DNA of 64,000 nt. It comes from Paenibacillus sp. Soil750 (GTDB lineage: Bacteria > Bacillota > Bacilli > Paenibacillales > NBRC-103111). A program made the translations under genes and the position numbers. Location of the stretch: NCBI RefSeq assembly GCF_001428045.1, contig NZ_LMSD01000012.1, forward strand, positions 658,126-722,125, given 5' to 3'. Numbering within the stretch: the first letter of the stretch is position 1; every line of letters starts with the position of its first letter. The notes under the pieces were generated by a model. The model was not told where the DNA came from. It ran no database searches and worked only from the letters and a program-made list of their open reading frames with translations. This document shows, piece by piece, positions 54,369 through 63,261 of this stretch.

Positions 54369-56027
54369 TTACTTGGACGCTTTGTTGTAGCGGTCCAATG
54401 CGTCTTGATAGATTTTCAACAAATCATCTAATCCCATTTTCTTTAGCGTCGTTAAGTAAGAATCCCATTCCTTCTCTACGCCGCCTTCCATCAACCATTT
54501 GGAGCGTTTTTCATTGGTCAGCTTGGCAAGATCAGGTTTAATTTTACCGATTTTATCCAGCTCCTCCGGCGTAAAGAAAATACTCGGGTAATTCTCTTTT
54601 TCCATCTGAGGAACGAAGGTATCCTTGATGCGATTCATTCTTTCCAATGCGCGAGGCTCGGGAGCGACGAGGTTTTGGAAATCCTCAGCCAAGATAACAC
54701 CCGTCATGTTCGGCGCAACCTTTTGACGGAATTCGCCTGCGGCTACCCCTGCATCAAGTGGTTTCTGTACAAGTTTGCCGTCTTTTTCATCGAATGCAAC
54801 GCCAATCGGTCCCCAATGAAGCTGCGCAGCCATCTTCGGCTCATATTGCAGATCTAGCCATCTTGCTGTGATTTCAGGATTTTTGTTCACTTTCGTGATG
54901 ACAGGACCTCCACGACTCCAAGGAGAGCCATTATTATATTTCACGACCATGCCCTTGAAAGGCGGTACGAGCGCATAATCCTTGGCGCGGTCCGGTCCGA
55001 CAATTTCCGTCTCTTCCCACCAGAGGTAGGAGCCTAGCGTAACATCCTTCGTTTTTCCTTTTGCAAAGTAAGGAGCCGGATTGTTGTTGAAAGTAAAGGA
55101 ATCTTTATCAATGAGGCCCTCTTCAACCCATTTGTGAAAATAGGAGACTGCTTCTTTGTATTTGGGATCGGTTGCCGCATAATTCACTTTGCCGTCTTTC
55201 ACATTCAAGTGTTCAATAAACGAGTTATCGCCAGGCTGATACGTTTTGTCAGGAACTCCGAAAGCTCCGAATAAATAACCGATATCGCCGGTCCAGAAGG
55301 TATTCATAAAAGACATCGGCACTTCATCGGCTTTACCGTTACCATTAGGGTCTTTCGTTTTAAAAGCGCTAAGCACATCATGCAGCTCTTCAATGCTCGC
55401 AGGCATCTTCAAACTCAGCTTATCCAGCCATGCTTTGTTCAAGAAGAGAAAATCCGGATTCGAACCGATGCCAGCTTGCCCTTTGCCCAGCTCTTCCGCC
55501 ACAGGAAGGGAGTAAATTTTCCCGTCGGGGGCAGTAACGAACGCTTTCAGCTCCGGTCTTTTTTCAAACAGCTTCTTCACGTTAGGCATATACTTATCGA
55601 TAAGGTCATTCAGAGGAATAATCGTGCCGTCTTTGCTGTATTTCATCAAATCGTTATCTGTGAATCGAGCACCGTAGAAGACATCTGGTAAGTTGGAGCT
55701 GGCAAGCAAAATGTTCTTCTTATCGTTGTAGTTCGCTTCCGGCACATTATCCCATTCCACATGCACGTTGGTCTGTTCTTCCAGACGTTTGAAGATCTCC
55801 ATCTCTCCGTAATTCGGTGCAAGCGGCGCTTTCGGCGATACCATTTTCACTGTTACTTTATCTTTTACGATCGGGTAACCGCTTTCGTTAAAGTTCTTGG
55901 CTGCCGCTTTCTCGCTGTTTTGCGGGGCTACCGTATCTTTTACCTCAGGCGTTTTGTCACTGCATGCTGCCAGCACCAGACTCAAACTCATCGTCACCAT
56001 CGTTATTGTCGTTAATTTTTTCTTCAT
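54369..56027 (-). CDS. Large sugar-binding lipoprotein (LplA/YtcQ type)
   Basis: A 552-residue lipoprotein (lipobox LAAC, Cys22), longer than ordinary CUT1 binding proteins and typical of the LplA/YtcQ group that serves complex oligosaccharides. Patterns include VHVEWDNVPEANYNDKKNIL, LPDVFYGARFTDNDLMKY and APDGKIYSLP. In this operon the permeases come first, then this gene. Cargo is inferred to be fructo-oligosaccharides because two GH32 genes and fructokinase follow. Confidence 0.9.
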   Translation of the reverse strand: MKKKLTTITMVTMSLSLVLAACSDKTPEVKDTVAPQNSEKAAAKNFNESGYPIVKDKVTVKMVSPKAPLAPNYGEMEIFKRLEEQTNVHVEWDNVPEANYNDKKNILLASSNLPDVFYGARFTDNDLMKYSKDGTIIPLNDLIDKYMPNVKKLFEKRPELKAFVTAPDGKIYSLPVAEELGKGQAGIGSNPDFLFLNKAWLDKLSLKMPASIEELHDVLSAFKTKDPNGNGKADEVPMSFMNTFWTGDIGYLFGAFGVPDKTYQPGDNSFIEHLNVKDGKVNYAATDPKYKEAVSYFHKWVEEGLIDKDSFTFNNNPAPYFAKGKTKDVTLGSYLWWEETEIVGPDRAKDYALVPPFKGMVVKYNNGSPWSRGGPVITKVNKNPEITARWLDLQYEPKMAAQLHWGPIGVAFDEKDGKLVQKPLDAGVAAGEFRQKVAPNMTGVILAEDFQNLVAPEPRALERMNRIKDTFVPQMEKENYPSIFFTPEELDKIGKIKPDLAKLTNEKRSKWLMEGGVEKEWDSYLTTLKKMGLDDLLKIYQDALDRYNKASK

Positions 56028-56144
56028 TCTCGATACCCTCCTCTTTATATGTAACCGTTAAGATTTATGACTGATCCTTAGATGCACTCTTTTAATATCA
56101 CCGCAAGACCGCCACCACCTCCTCTAATGCTTGCCTTCGCATCT

Positions 56145-57032
56145 CTAACCTTTTACAGATCCAATTAGAACACCTTTAACGAAGTAGCGCTGCAAGAATG
56201 GGTATAAAATGAGCAATGGTCCTGCTGCAATGAGAATAACCCCATATTTAATTAGTTCCGAAACCCTTTGTTTAGCTAAAAGTGAGTCAATATCCGACAC
56301 CATGTCGCCGATTGGCTGGCTTTGGACCAGAATATTACGCAAAACTAGCTGAAGAGGATACAGTTTTTCATTTTCCAAATAAATTAATGCATCAAAGAAT
56401 CCGTTCCACTGCCGAACAACCGCAAACAGCACTAGCACAGCAATGATCGGTTTGGATAAAGGAATTACTATACTCCAAAGAAATCGTGTATTCTTGCAGC
56501 CATCCATGAATGCCGCTTCCCTAAGTTCATCCGGTATGGTGGATTGGAAGAACGTCCGGGCAATAATAATTCCGAATGCATCCACGGCTGATGGCAAAAT
56601 GACTGACCAAATCGTATCCACCATACCCAGCTTTTTGACCAACAAATAGGTAGGAATTAAGCCGCCAGAGAAAAACATCGTAAATACAAAAAACAGCATA
56701 AACACATTACGCCCATAAAAATCCTTACGAGAAAGCGGATATGCGGCTCCTATCGTTAGAGCAACACTGATCAGCGCGCTTGCGGCTGCATAGATAATAG
56801 AATTTCCATATCCTGTCCAGATCTGGGGATCCGATAAAATTCTGCTGTAACCTTCAAGCGTAAAACCTTTGGGCCAAATCCACACTTGGCCGGCATAAAT
56901 ATGATCGGGCTCACTGACGGAAGCTATAACTACGAAATATAGCGGATACAATATGAGCAGCGCAAAGCCACTCAATACTAGAATGTTTAAAACGTCGAAC
57001 CATTTATCAGCAGTGCTTTTTGCTGTAATCAT
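56145..57032 (-). CDS. ABC transporter permease (LplC/YtcP type)
   Basis: A 295-residue permease with six membrane segments. The EAA loop reads LREAAFMDGCKNTRFLWSI, and the protein ends VLIGSVKG. It follows the LplB-type permease after 21 bases. About 118 bases separate it from the binding-protein gene, with no hairpin that I can see there. It is part of the fructo-oligosaccharide importer and lacks its own ATPase. Confidence 0.9.
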   Translation of the reverse strand: MITAKSTADKWFDVLNILVLSGFALLILYPLYFVVIASVSEPDHIYAGQVWIWPKGFTLEGYSRILSDPQIWTGYGNSIIYAAASALISVALTIGAAYPLSRKDFYGRNVFMLFFVFTMFFSGGLIPTYLLVKKLGMVDTIWSVILPSAVDAFGIIIARTFFQSTIPDELREAAFMDGCKNTRFLWSIVIPLSKPIIAVLVLFAVVRQWNGFFDALIYLENEKLYPLQLVLRNILVQSQPIGDMVSDIDSLLAKQRVSELIKYGVILIAAGPLLILYPFLQRYFVKGVLIGSVKG

Positions 57033-57053
57033 AAGGCGAATGCCTCCTCTCTT

Positions 57054-57968
57054 TTAAAATAGCCCACTGCCGTTTATTTTTTTGACAAAACGGTTAACGG
57101 AGACCAGAAGGACGAAATTAATCAAGGAATTGAACAAACCAACTGCTGCGGAGAAGCTGTATTCCGCTCGCTGCAGACCAATTTTGTACACATACGTAGC
57201 GATAATCTCAGATGAACTGGCGTTTAGATCATTTTGCATGAGAAACGCTTTTTCAAATCCAACATTCATAAGATTCCCGATCGCCAATATGAACAAAATG
57301 AGAATTGTCGGCTGAATCCCCGGGATATCAATATGCCAAATCCGGTGCCATTTCGTTGCTCCGTCCACGACCGCCGCTTCATGAAGATGCGGATCGATAC
57401 CGGCTAATGCTGCTAAATAGATAACTGAAGCAAATCCTGTTTCTTGCCAAACGCCAGAGAAGACATACAGGCTTTTAAACCATTCTGCCTTAGATAAAAA
57501 GTAGATTGGCTCAACGCCAAACAGTTGAATAATGTGATTGATGAGCCCGCTTCCAGGTGATAAGAAAACATACATCATACCAACAAGCACTACGGTAGAG
57601 ATAAAATAAGGAGCATAAATGACCGTTTGAATAAAACGTTTATACCTTTCGTGGAGCAGCTGATTAAGCATCAGTGCAATAAGAATCGGTACTGGGAATG
57701 AAACCACTAACGAGAAAAGACTAAGTCCTAATGTATTCTCAATGACCGTCCAGAAGTTAAAAGAATCGAAGAACCGTTGAAAATGCGTCAATCCTACCCA
57801 GGGACTTCCCCAGAATCCCTTGGAAGCGATGAAATCCTTAAATGCAATTTGGACCCCGTACATCGGCCAATATTTAAAAATAATGAAATAAATCACAGTT
57901 GGCAAAATGAGAAGATACAGCTCGTAGTTGGCTTTGATCTGTTTGAGAGGTTCTTTGAATATGCTCAT
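57054..57968 (-). CDS. ABC transporter permease (LplB type)
   Basis: The first gene of the LacI-controlled operon, 304 residues with six membrane segments. N-terminal TVIYFIIFKYWPMYGVQIAF is characteristic of LplB-type proteins, and the EAA loop reads LHEAAVVDGATKWHRIWHI. The ATG at 57968 has AAAGGGG about 14 bases upstream, which is wider than usual. No other in-frame start fits better. The LacI operator lies about 40 bases upstream. Confidence 0.9.
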   Translation of the reverse strand: MSIFKEPLKQIKANYELYLLILPTVIYFIIFKYWPMYGVQIAFKDFIASKGFWGSPWVGLTHFQRFFDSFNFWTVIENTLGLSLFSLVVSFPVPILIALMLNQLLHERYKRFIQTVIYAPYFISTVVLVGMMYVFLSPGSGLINHIIQLFGVEPIYFLSKAEWFKSLYVFSGVWQETGFASVIYLAALAGIDPHLHEAAVVDGATKWHRIWHIDIPGIQPTILILFILAIGNLMNVGFEKAFLMQNDLNASSSEIIATYVYKIGLQRAEYSFSAAVGLFNSLINFVLLVSVNRFVKKINGSGLF

Positions 57969-58005
57969 TTTAAATGGTGCAACCCCTTTCTTTTTATCGG
58001 GAAAT

Positions 58006-58019
58006 CGTTTACGTAAACG
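58006..58019. promoter_or_regulatory. LacI-family operator before the importer operon
   Basis: CGTTTACGTAAACG is a perfect 14-base palindrome with a central CG, the hallmark of LacI-family sites. A possible -35 box (TTGACT) lies just upstream, so the operator overlaps the region where the -10 box should be. The adjacent LacI gene is the likely repressor. Confidence 0.75.
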
Positions 58020-58037
58020 TTTTTCTAATAGTCAAAA

Positions 58038-58056
58038 AAAAGCCGGATCAGCTTTT
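58038..58056 (-). terminator. Short terminator overlapping the LacI stop codon
   Basis: Arms AAAAGC and GCTTTT pair around seven bases and are followed by a run of eight T on the minus strand. The stem is short. The T run leads directly into the -35 box of the next operon. Confidence 0.5.
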
Positions 58057-59059
58057 AACAAGAGCCTCGCAGGATTAACGCAGTTGGCAGTCTGTATTCT
58101 TTGCCAAGCGAACCTGGGTTCTCAATCCGCTCTAACATGATCTCTGCCGACTTCACACCAATCTCATAAGAAGGCTGCCGGATAACCGACAACGGCGGGG
58201 TAGTAATCTGAGTCCAATCATAATCGTCAAAGCCAATAATGGCCAGTTCGGCCGGGATTTGAATCCGTCTTTCTTGCATGTATTTCATGGCGCCCATTGT
58301 TAACACATTATTAGCAATGAACAGCGCAGTTATTTCCTGTTCTGCAAGCAGATCTTTCATACTCTCGTAACCGCTCTCAAGATTGGATTCCGCTATCCTC
58401 ACAATGGAAGAATCAAATGGAATGTCGTGATCTGCTAATGCTTTTTTATATCCCTCATAGCGCTCATTGCTCGTTGTAATACCAAGTTCCCCGGTTAGCA
58501 TCCCTATTCGACGGTGGCCTTTTATAATAAGGGTTTGGACTGCCTCATAAGCGCCTCCGATGCCGTCAGCCAGTACACTATCCCCATTATAACCGGTAGG
58601 TTTACGGTCGATAAACACGACGGGATAATTCGAACGTACGATATCGGTTAAATAACTGACATCTTCAGCAATAGAAGCAATGAACAAACCGTCAATCAGC
58701 TTGGAATTAAACAATTTAATCTGTTCTTGTTCATCTTCAATTTGTTCCGTTGTATTGTTGCTCAGCAGTAAATGATACCCGTGCTGCTTCAATGTATACT
58801 GAATCCCCTGCGCTACCATCATAAAGAAGAAATTAGAGGTATCCGAGGGAAGTACCGGCACAATAAGGCCGATAGTGTTAGATTTCTGGCTGCGCAAACT
58901 TCTGGCTGCTGAATTGGGACGGTAATCAAGCTCTTCCATCGCTTGGTAAACCTTTCGCTTAACTTCATCCGATACATAGCGGGTGTTATTAATAACATGA
59001 GACACAGATGCTATTGAAACACCAGCATGTTCGGCTACCTGCTTAATACCGGAACGCAT
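58055..59059 (-). CDS. LacI-family repressor of the fructo-oligosaccharide operon
   Basis: A 334-residue regulator. The start MRSGIKQVAEHAG at 59059 has GAGGG eight bases upstream. An ATG 15 bases earlier would put that ribosome site inside the gene. Residues 3-55 form the LacI helix-turn-helix and hinge (VAEHAGVSIASVSHVINNTR; ELDYRPNSAARSLRS). The rest is a type I sugar-binding core (GLIVPVLPSDTSNFFFMMVA; IIGFDDYDWTQITTPPLSVI). Operators of the same type lie before this gene and before the importer operon, so it probably represses both and responds to a fructose-containing oligosaccharide. Confidence 0.92.
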   Translation of the reverse strand: MRSGIKQVAEHAGVSIASVSHVINNTRYVSDEVKRKVYQAMEELDYRPNSAARSLRSQKSNTIGLIVPVLPSDTSNFFFMMVAQGIQYTLKQHGYHLLLSNNTTEQIEDEQEQIKLFNSKLIDGLFIASIAEDVSYLTDIVRSNYPVVFIDRKPTGYNGDSVLADGIGGAYEAVQTLIIKGHRRIGMLTGELGITTSNERYEGYKKALADHDIPFDSSIVRIAESNLESGYESMKDLLAEQEITALFIANNVLTMGAMKYMQERRIQIPAELAIIGFDDYDWTQITTPPLSVIRQPSYEIGVKSAEIMLERIENPGSLGKEYRLPTALILRGSC

Positions 59060-59086
59060 AATAATTGCCCTCATTTCTCATAAAAA

Positions 59087-59138
59087 CGTTTACGCAACCG
59101 CTTTCTCAATTATAGGTTTCCTTTATTTAAGTTGTCAA
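59087..59138 (-). promoter_or_regulatory. LacI gene promoter with downstream operator
   Basis: On the minus strand TTGACA (59133-59138) and TATAAT (59109-59114) are both perfect consensus boxes, 18 bases apart. Immediately downstream an imperfect palindrome CGGTTGCGTAAACG (59087-59100) matches the operator of the importer operon. Autoregulation by roadblock is inferred. Confidence 0.8.
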
Positions 59139-59154
59139 TGTTTTTTACAGGGAT

Positions 59155-60246
59155 TTATAGCGGTTTGTTTCCTCGGCCTTTCATTAACATAACGAGAAAA
59201 AGAATGGACGGTATGATTCCAATGAAAATCTTGTTGACCATAAATTGATTCGCCACGATTTTCCCGATCTCTAAATGCGACTGCCAACTTGTCGGCAGAA
59301 GAGCTGTTATATAAATAAGACCCCCGACTGGAAGAGCAAACCTTCGATAATCCGTATGAAACAGTTGAGATAGCCCAAGTACGGTGGCCAAAAACCATAA
59401 TGTCGCTTTGATTAATATCCCAGCATAAAAAAGTAAGATAACCAGTGCATCGAAACGCTCAAATACTTCTGCGATCTGAATCAGTTGTACGGATTGTAAT
59501 AAGGGTACTGTACTTATGTTAGCTAATCGCGGACCCAGAACGATCAGGTTCATGATGTTGCAGAGAATGATAACAAGCCCAGAGACAAAAAAAGATCGAA
59601 TCGTTGTTTTTGTCAGCTCTTTCTTCTCGTTTAAATAACTCCAGAACATGAGAAAAATCACCATTTGACCAAATGGAAACCAGACGGACTCAGTTATACT
59701 TTCTTTTAATATAGGTTGAATCCCTTTTTCCATAATAGGAAGGAGATGAGCAAAATGAACAACACCCGATACAAAGTGCATACTAAGTATAATAAAATAA
59801 AAAGCCAGCACACCCATTACAATATATTCGGCCAACCGAAAGAAAACTTCTATTCCCTTGTATATCGCATAAATCGACAAAGTCACCATAATCAGCATAA
59901 TGATTGAAATAGGACCCTTAGGAAGAATAGTCAAGAGCGTAAGATCACCAAAGTCACGTACATTTCGCATGGCTTCGTAAGCAAACATTAGGGCATAGAG
60001 GAATAAGACGGTCTTTCCCACAAATGAACCGAAATAAGTAATCAATAACTGGCTTAAATTTTTTTCAGGTTCCCTGCACTGGATCGCCAAAAAAAGAAAA
60101 AGCAGCAGTAATCCTAGCAACATACTAATTACTACCACCAACCAAGCGTCTTGACCAGTTTTGATTCCTATTTCAAATAATGGCGTGCTTCCAATTTGAA
60201 ATAAGATAATCATCGCACCTAACTGATATTTGCTGATCCGCGCCAT
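59155..60246 (-). CDS. Spore germination receptor permease subunit (GerB family)
   Basis: A 363-residue membrane protein with about ten membrane segments, of the endospore germination permease family (ISKYQLGAMIILFQIGSTPL at the start). With the A and C subunits it forms a germinant receptor in the spore inner membrane, and this subunit is thought to bind the small-molecule germinant. It is the last gene of an A-C-B operon, the order seen in gerK. The LacI gene promoter begins just beyond its stop, and I see no clear terminator between them. Confidence 0.9.
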   Translation of the reverse strand: MARISKYQLGAMIILFQIGSTPLFEIGIKTGQDAWLVVVISMLLGLLLLFLFLAIQCREPEKNLSQLLITYFGSFVGKTVLFLYALMFAYEAMRNVRDFGDLTLLTILPKGPISIIMLIMVTLSIYAIYKGIEVFFRLAEYIVMGVLAFYFIILSMHFVSGVVHFAHLLPIMEKGIQPILKESITESVWFPFGQMVIFLMFWSYLNEKKELTKTTIRSFFVSGLVIILCNIMNLIVLGPRLANISTVPLLQSVQLIQIAEVFERFDALVILLFYAGILIKATLWFLATVLGLSQLFHTDYRRFALPVGGLIYITALLPTSWQSHLEIGKIVANQFMVNKIFIGIIPSILFLVMLMKGRGNKPL

Positions 60247-60261
60247 ACGAAGCCTCCTTTC

Positions 60262-61473
60262 TTATTCTTTTTTGCCGGATAACTTGGAAAAGGAGTCATT
60301 AATCATTCCGGTTCGTCGAATTGTTACGTGAACTTTAACGTCCAAGCTGATCACAGCGAACTCTTTCTCCCAGTTCTTACTCAGTTCTTTCCAGTCTTGC
60401 GGGTAAGACTTGTGGAATTTGTCACCGAAGCCCAGTATGTCCGCTTTCATCTTTTTCACGGCTTGAAAGGAGTCTTCCACATCATTTTTTATTTCTTCCT
60501 GGATATATGTCTCGAGTTTATGTAAGGTTTTAGGCTCTTTCAGTTTCAGATTACATGCCGTTTCATTCAGATTCCCTTTGGCTTCAATTTCTACTGTCAT
60601 GAACAAGTTACCATCCGAAATTTTCGGTTTTAAGTTGGTGTGGGATTTGTCAACCAAAAAGGAGGAAAGATTCTCACTGAGCGTCTCCCCTTCACAAGAA
60701 AAAACGATGGTCATTTTCTTTATCTGATTCGTTATCCAAGGGATTCCGAAGCTTTCATTACGGCTTAACCATCCTGCAAATTTATCTTCCTTAAATACCC
60801 CGACTCTATCCAATTTCAATACGGTGGATTTACGCGTTTCTTTGAGTGCGTCTAAAGAATTTTGTCCCTCTCGCTGACCTGTGATTTTGATTTCTGGCAC
60901 TGTAGAGCTAGCGGTAGGATTTGTCATTGTGGAAATGAGTTCGTGCATTTTAGATGGGACTAAGTTGGTTAAATCTGCTTGTTCACCTACCAAATTGGAA
61001 ATCGCGTTTCCGGGAATGGATTCTAATGGAGTAAGGATCTCAAGTACATTCTTTGCGTCTCCCTCCGAAAGGAGAACATTCGTATTTTCCCTTGATTCGT
61101 AACTTCTCAAGTACGCGTCTACTATTTGATTGACACCATATCTAGCAACACGTTGGCTGATAATAATGACCTGAGTATGGGAGAAAAAGAGGTGACGAGG
61201 AGCCTCTAAATCACTCTTTTGAATGGCCTCCTGTATGGTCTTCCCCTTCGATGAAAAGACAGTAACCGGAGATTGGGAGCTGCCTCCGCCGGACTTACTC
61301 TGAATTGACTTTGGTATGATAATTTGAAAGGTTAATACCCATTGATTACTTTCATCTAAATCAAAGGCTATTGCACTGATAATCCCCAATTTGTTTAGTT
61401 CGATATGGTTCGAACAGCCACTATTAACGACTAGCATAAAAGTGATCAACAGCAGGATTATCCATCGTTTCAC
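60262..61473 (-). CDS. Spore germination lipoprotein (GerC family)
   Basis: A 403-residue lipoprotein with signal and lipobox VNSGC (Cys20), followed by IELNKLGIISAIAFDLDESN, the usual start of Ger(x)C proteins. The three-domain body ends with LDVKVHVTIRRTGMINDSF. It anchors the receptor on the outer face of the spore inner membrane. It lies 15 bases before the permease subunit gene. Confidence 0.92.
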   Translation of the reverse strand: MKRWIILLLITFMLVVNSGCSNHIELNKLGIISAIAFDLDESNQWVLTFQIIIPKSIQSKSGGGSSQSPVTVFSSKGKTIQEAIQKSDLEAPRHLFFSHTQVIIISQRVARYGVNQIVDAYLRSYESRENTNVLLSEGDAKNVLEILTPLESIPGNAISNLVGEQADLTNLVPSKMHELISTMTNPTASSTVPEIKITGQREGQNSLDALKETRKSTVLKLDRVGVFKEDKFAGWLSRNESFGIPWITNQIKKMTIVFSCEGETLSENLSSFLVDKSHTNLKPKISDGNLFMTVEIEAKGNLNETACNLKLKEPKTLHKLETYIQEEIKNDVEDSFQAVKKMKADILGFGDKFHKSYPQDWKELSKNWEKEFAVISLDVKVHVTIRRTGMINDSFSKLSGKKE

Positions 61474-61523
61474 TTCCTAATCCCCCTTGATGTCCGTTTC
61501 CCACCCGTATGAATGACAGACAA

Positions 61524-63116
61524 TTACTTTTTTCCCTCCTTATCAGAGGGCTCCGGACGTAAGTTTGCTTGTTGGCGCACATAATTATTCTTAGCAAATA
61601 GACGCGGTCTAGTTACCATCATCCACCAAGGCACCCTGATCACCGTATCTTTTAAGTTGCTTGGTATAAAAGGTGCTATGGGTGCCATGTAAGGAACTCC
61701 GAAAGAGCGTAGAGACAACATATGGAGCAATAGAAAAAAGAGCCCCGACATAATCCCGAACAACCCTAAAACTCCGGCAAGAACCATCAGTATAAACCGA
61801 ATCAATCGGGCGGCAATTGAGATATTAAAAGCTGGAACGACGAAGCTAGAGATCGCCGTAAAAGCTACCACGATCACCATGGCTGCCGAGACTAGTCCAG
61901 CTTCAACTGCTGCCTGTCCCAAAACAAGAGCTCCAACGATGGAAATTGCAGAACCGATAGCTCTAGGCATTCGAACCCCTGCTTCCCTTAACACCTCAAA
62001 TGTTAACTCCATCAATAGAGCTTCAAAGAACGCTGGAAAAGGAATTCCTTCCCTTTGTGCAGCAAGACTGACCAAGAGAGTTCTCGGTAACATTTCTTGA
62101 TGAAAAGTCGTAATTGCAATATATAAGGAGGGCAGAATCATAGATATGGTAAACGCAAAGAAGCGCAAAATTCGCAAAACTGAAGAAATATCGAATCTTT
62201 GATAATAGTCTTCGCTGGCCAAAAAGAACTTAAGAAAGGTGATTGGCAGAACCAGAACAAAGGGTGTTCCATCCACCAGAACAGCAACCTGCCCTTCTAA
62301 GATAGAACCCGCAACCGTATCGGGGCGTTCCGTGTTAATAATTGTTGGAAACGGAGTAAAGGTTTGATCCTGAATAAATTCTTCCAAATAGCCACTTTCC
62401 AGTATGCCGTCTATTTCGATGCGATCCAGCCTTCGAAGCACTTCATTCACGACTAAATCATCGGCGGTCCCTTTCAGATACATCACACTAACATCTGTTT
62501 GGGTCACATTTCCGATTCGCCTGTCGATTTTCCATAGATTCGGACTTTTGATTCTGCGCCGAAGTAATGCTATATTCGTGCTAATATCCTCGGTGAATCC
62601 ATCTTTGGGTCCGCGAATAACAGATTGAGATGAGGGTTCCTCTACCCCCCTTTGCATCCATTTAGCTGAATTTGCGGAAATGCCTTGATCCCAGCCCTCT
62701 GCGAGAATAACGGTAGATCCGCTGTATAGAGAAGACATGAGTTCATCTATATTACTCACCGTTTTTGTGGAACTAACAGTAAGAATTTGGTCTTTAATAA
62801 CCGTCAAAGAATCGGATGAATTTCTCTGTTGAGCTTCATTTACTTCTGCATCCGACATAATCGGATTCAAGATGTGATCGTTAATGACCACAGTATCGGT
62901 TAAACCGCTTATATACACAATAGCCATAGGTAAACTATTAGCCCCTTGAAATGTACGGATGACAACATCTGAGCTGTTACCGGTTAACGCAGATAAATTC
63001 TTGATATTTTTCTGTAAGCTATTGGAAAGGGGTTCGATTTGTTTGCTTTTTGCTTGAGTATCCTGTTGTGAGCCCTCATTATATTTCCGAGTAAATCTCT
63101 GTAAAAGTCTGTTCAT
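61524..63116 (-). CDS. Spore germination receptor subunit A (GerA family)
   Basis: A 530-residue protein with an N-terminal hydrophilic half of about 290 residues, then several membrane segments. Family patterns are GSTVILAEGWDQGISANSAK, the central REGIPFPAFFEALLMELTFE and the membrane part with GALVLGQAAVEAGLVSAAMV. It is the first gene of the receptor operon. The germinant cannot be read from sequence. The position beside fructan genes makes a sugar co-germinant a possibility and no more. Confidence 0.93.
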   Translation of the reverse strand: MNRLLQRFTRKYNEGSQQDTQAKSKQIEPLSNSLQKNIKNLSALTGNSSDVVIRTFQGANSLPMAIVYISGLTDTVVINDHILNPIMSDAEVNEAQQRNSSDSLTVIKDQILTVSSTKTVSNIDELMSSLYSGSTVILAEGWDQGISANSAKWMQRGVEEPSSQSVIRGPKDGFTEDISTNIALLRRRIKSPNLWKIDRRIGNVTQTDVSVMYLKGTADDLVVNEVLRRLDRIEIDGILESGYLEEFIQDQTFTPFPTIINTERPDTVAGSILEGQVAVLVDGTPFVLVLPITFLKFFLASEDYYQRFDISSVLRILRFFAFTISMILPSLYIAITTFHQEMLPRTLLVSLAAQREGIPFPAFFEALLMELTFEVLREAGVRMPRAIGSAISIVGALVLGQAAVEAGLVSAAMVIVVAFTAISSFVVPAFNISIAARLIRFILMVLAGVLGLFGIMSGLFFLLLHMLSLRSFGVPYMAPIAPFIPSNLKDTVIRVPWWMMVTRPRLFAKNNYVRQQANLRPEPSDKEGKK

Positions 63117-63261
63117 CCGATAGCCTCACCAAGTATGCCATATAATACCATTCATTTTCGCCTTAGGTTCCAAGAGATATACCTTCATCGAACCACCATA
63201 AACATACAAAGATACCCGTAACCGCGATTTACGCAGCCCTTAATGAGATAATCTTCTTTGG

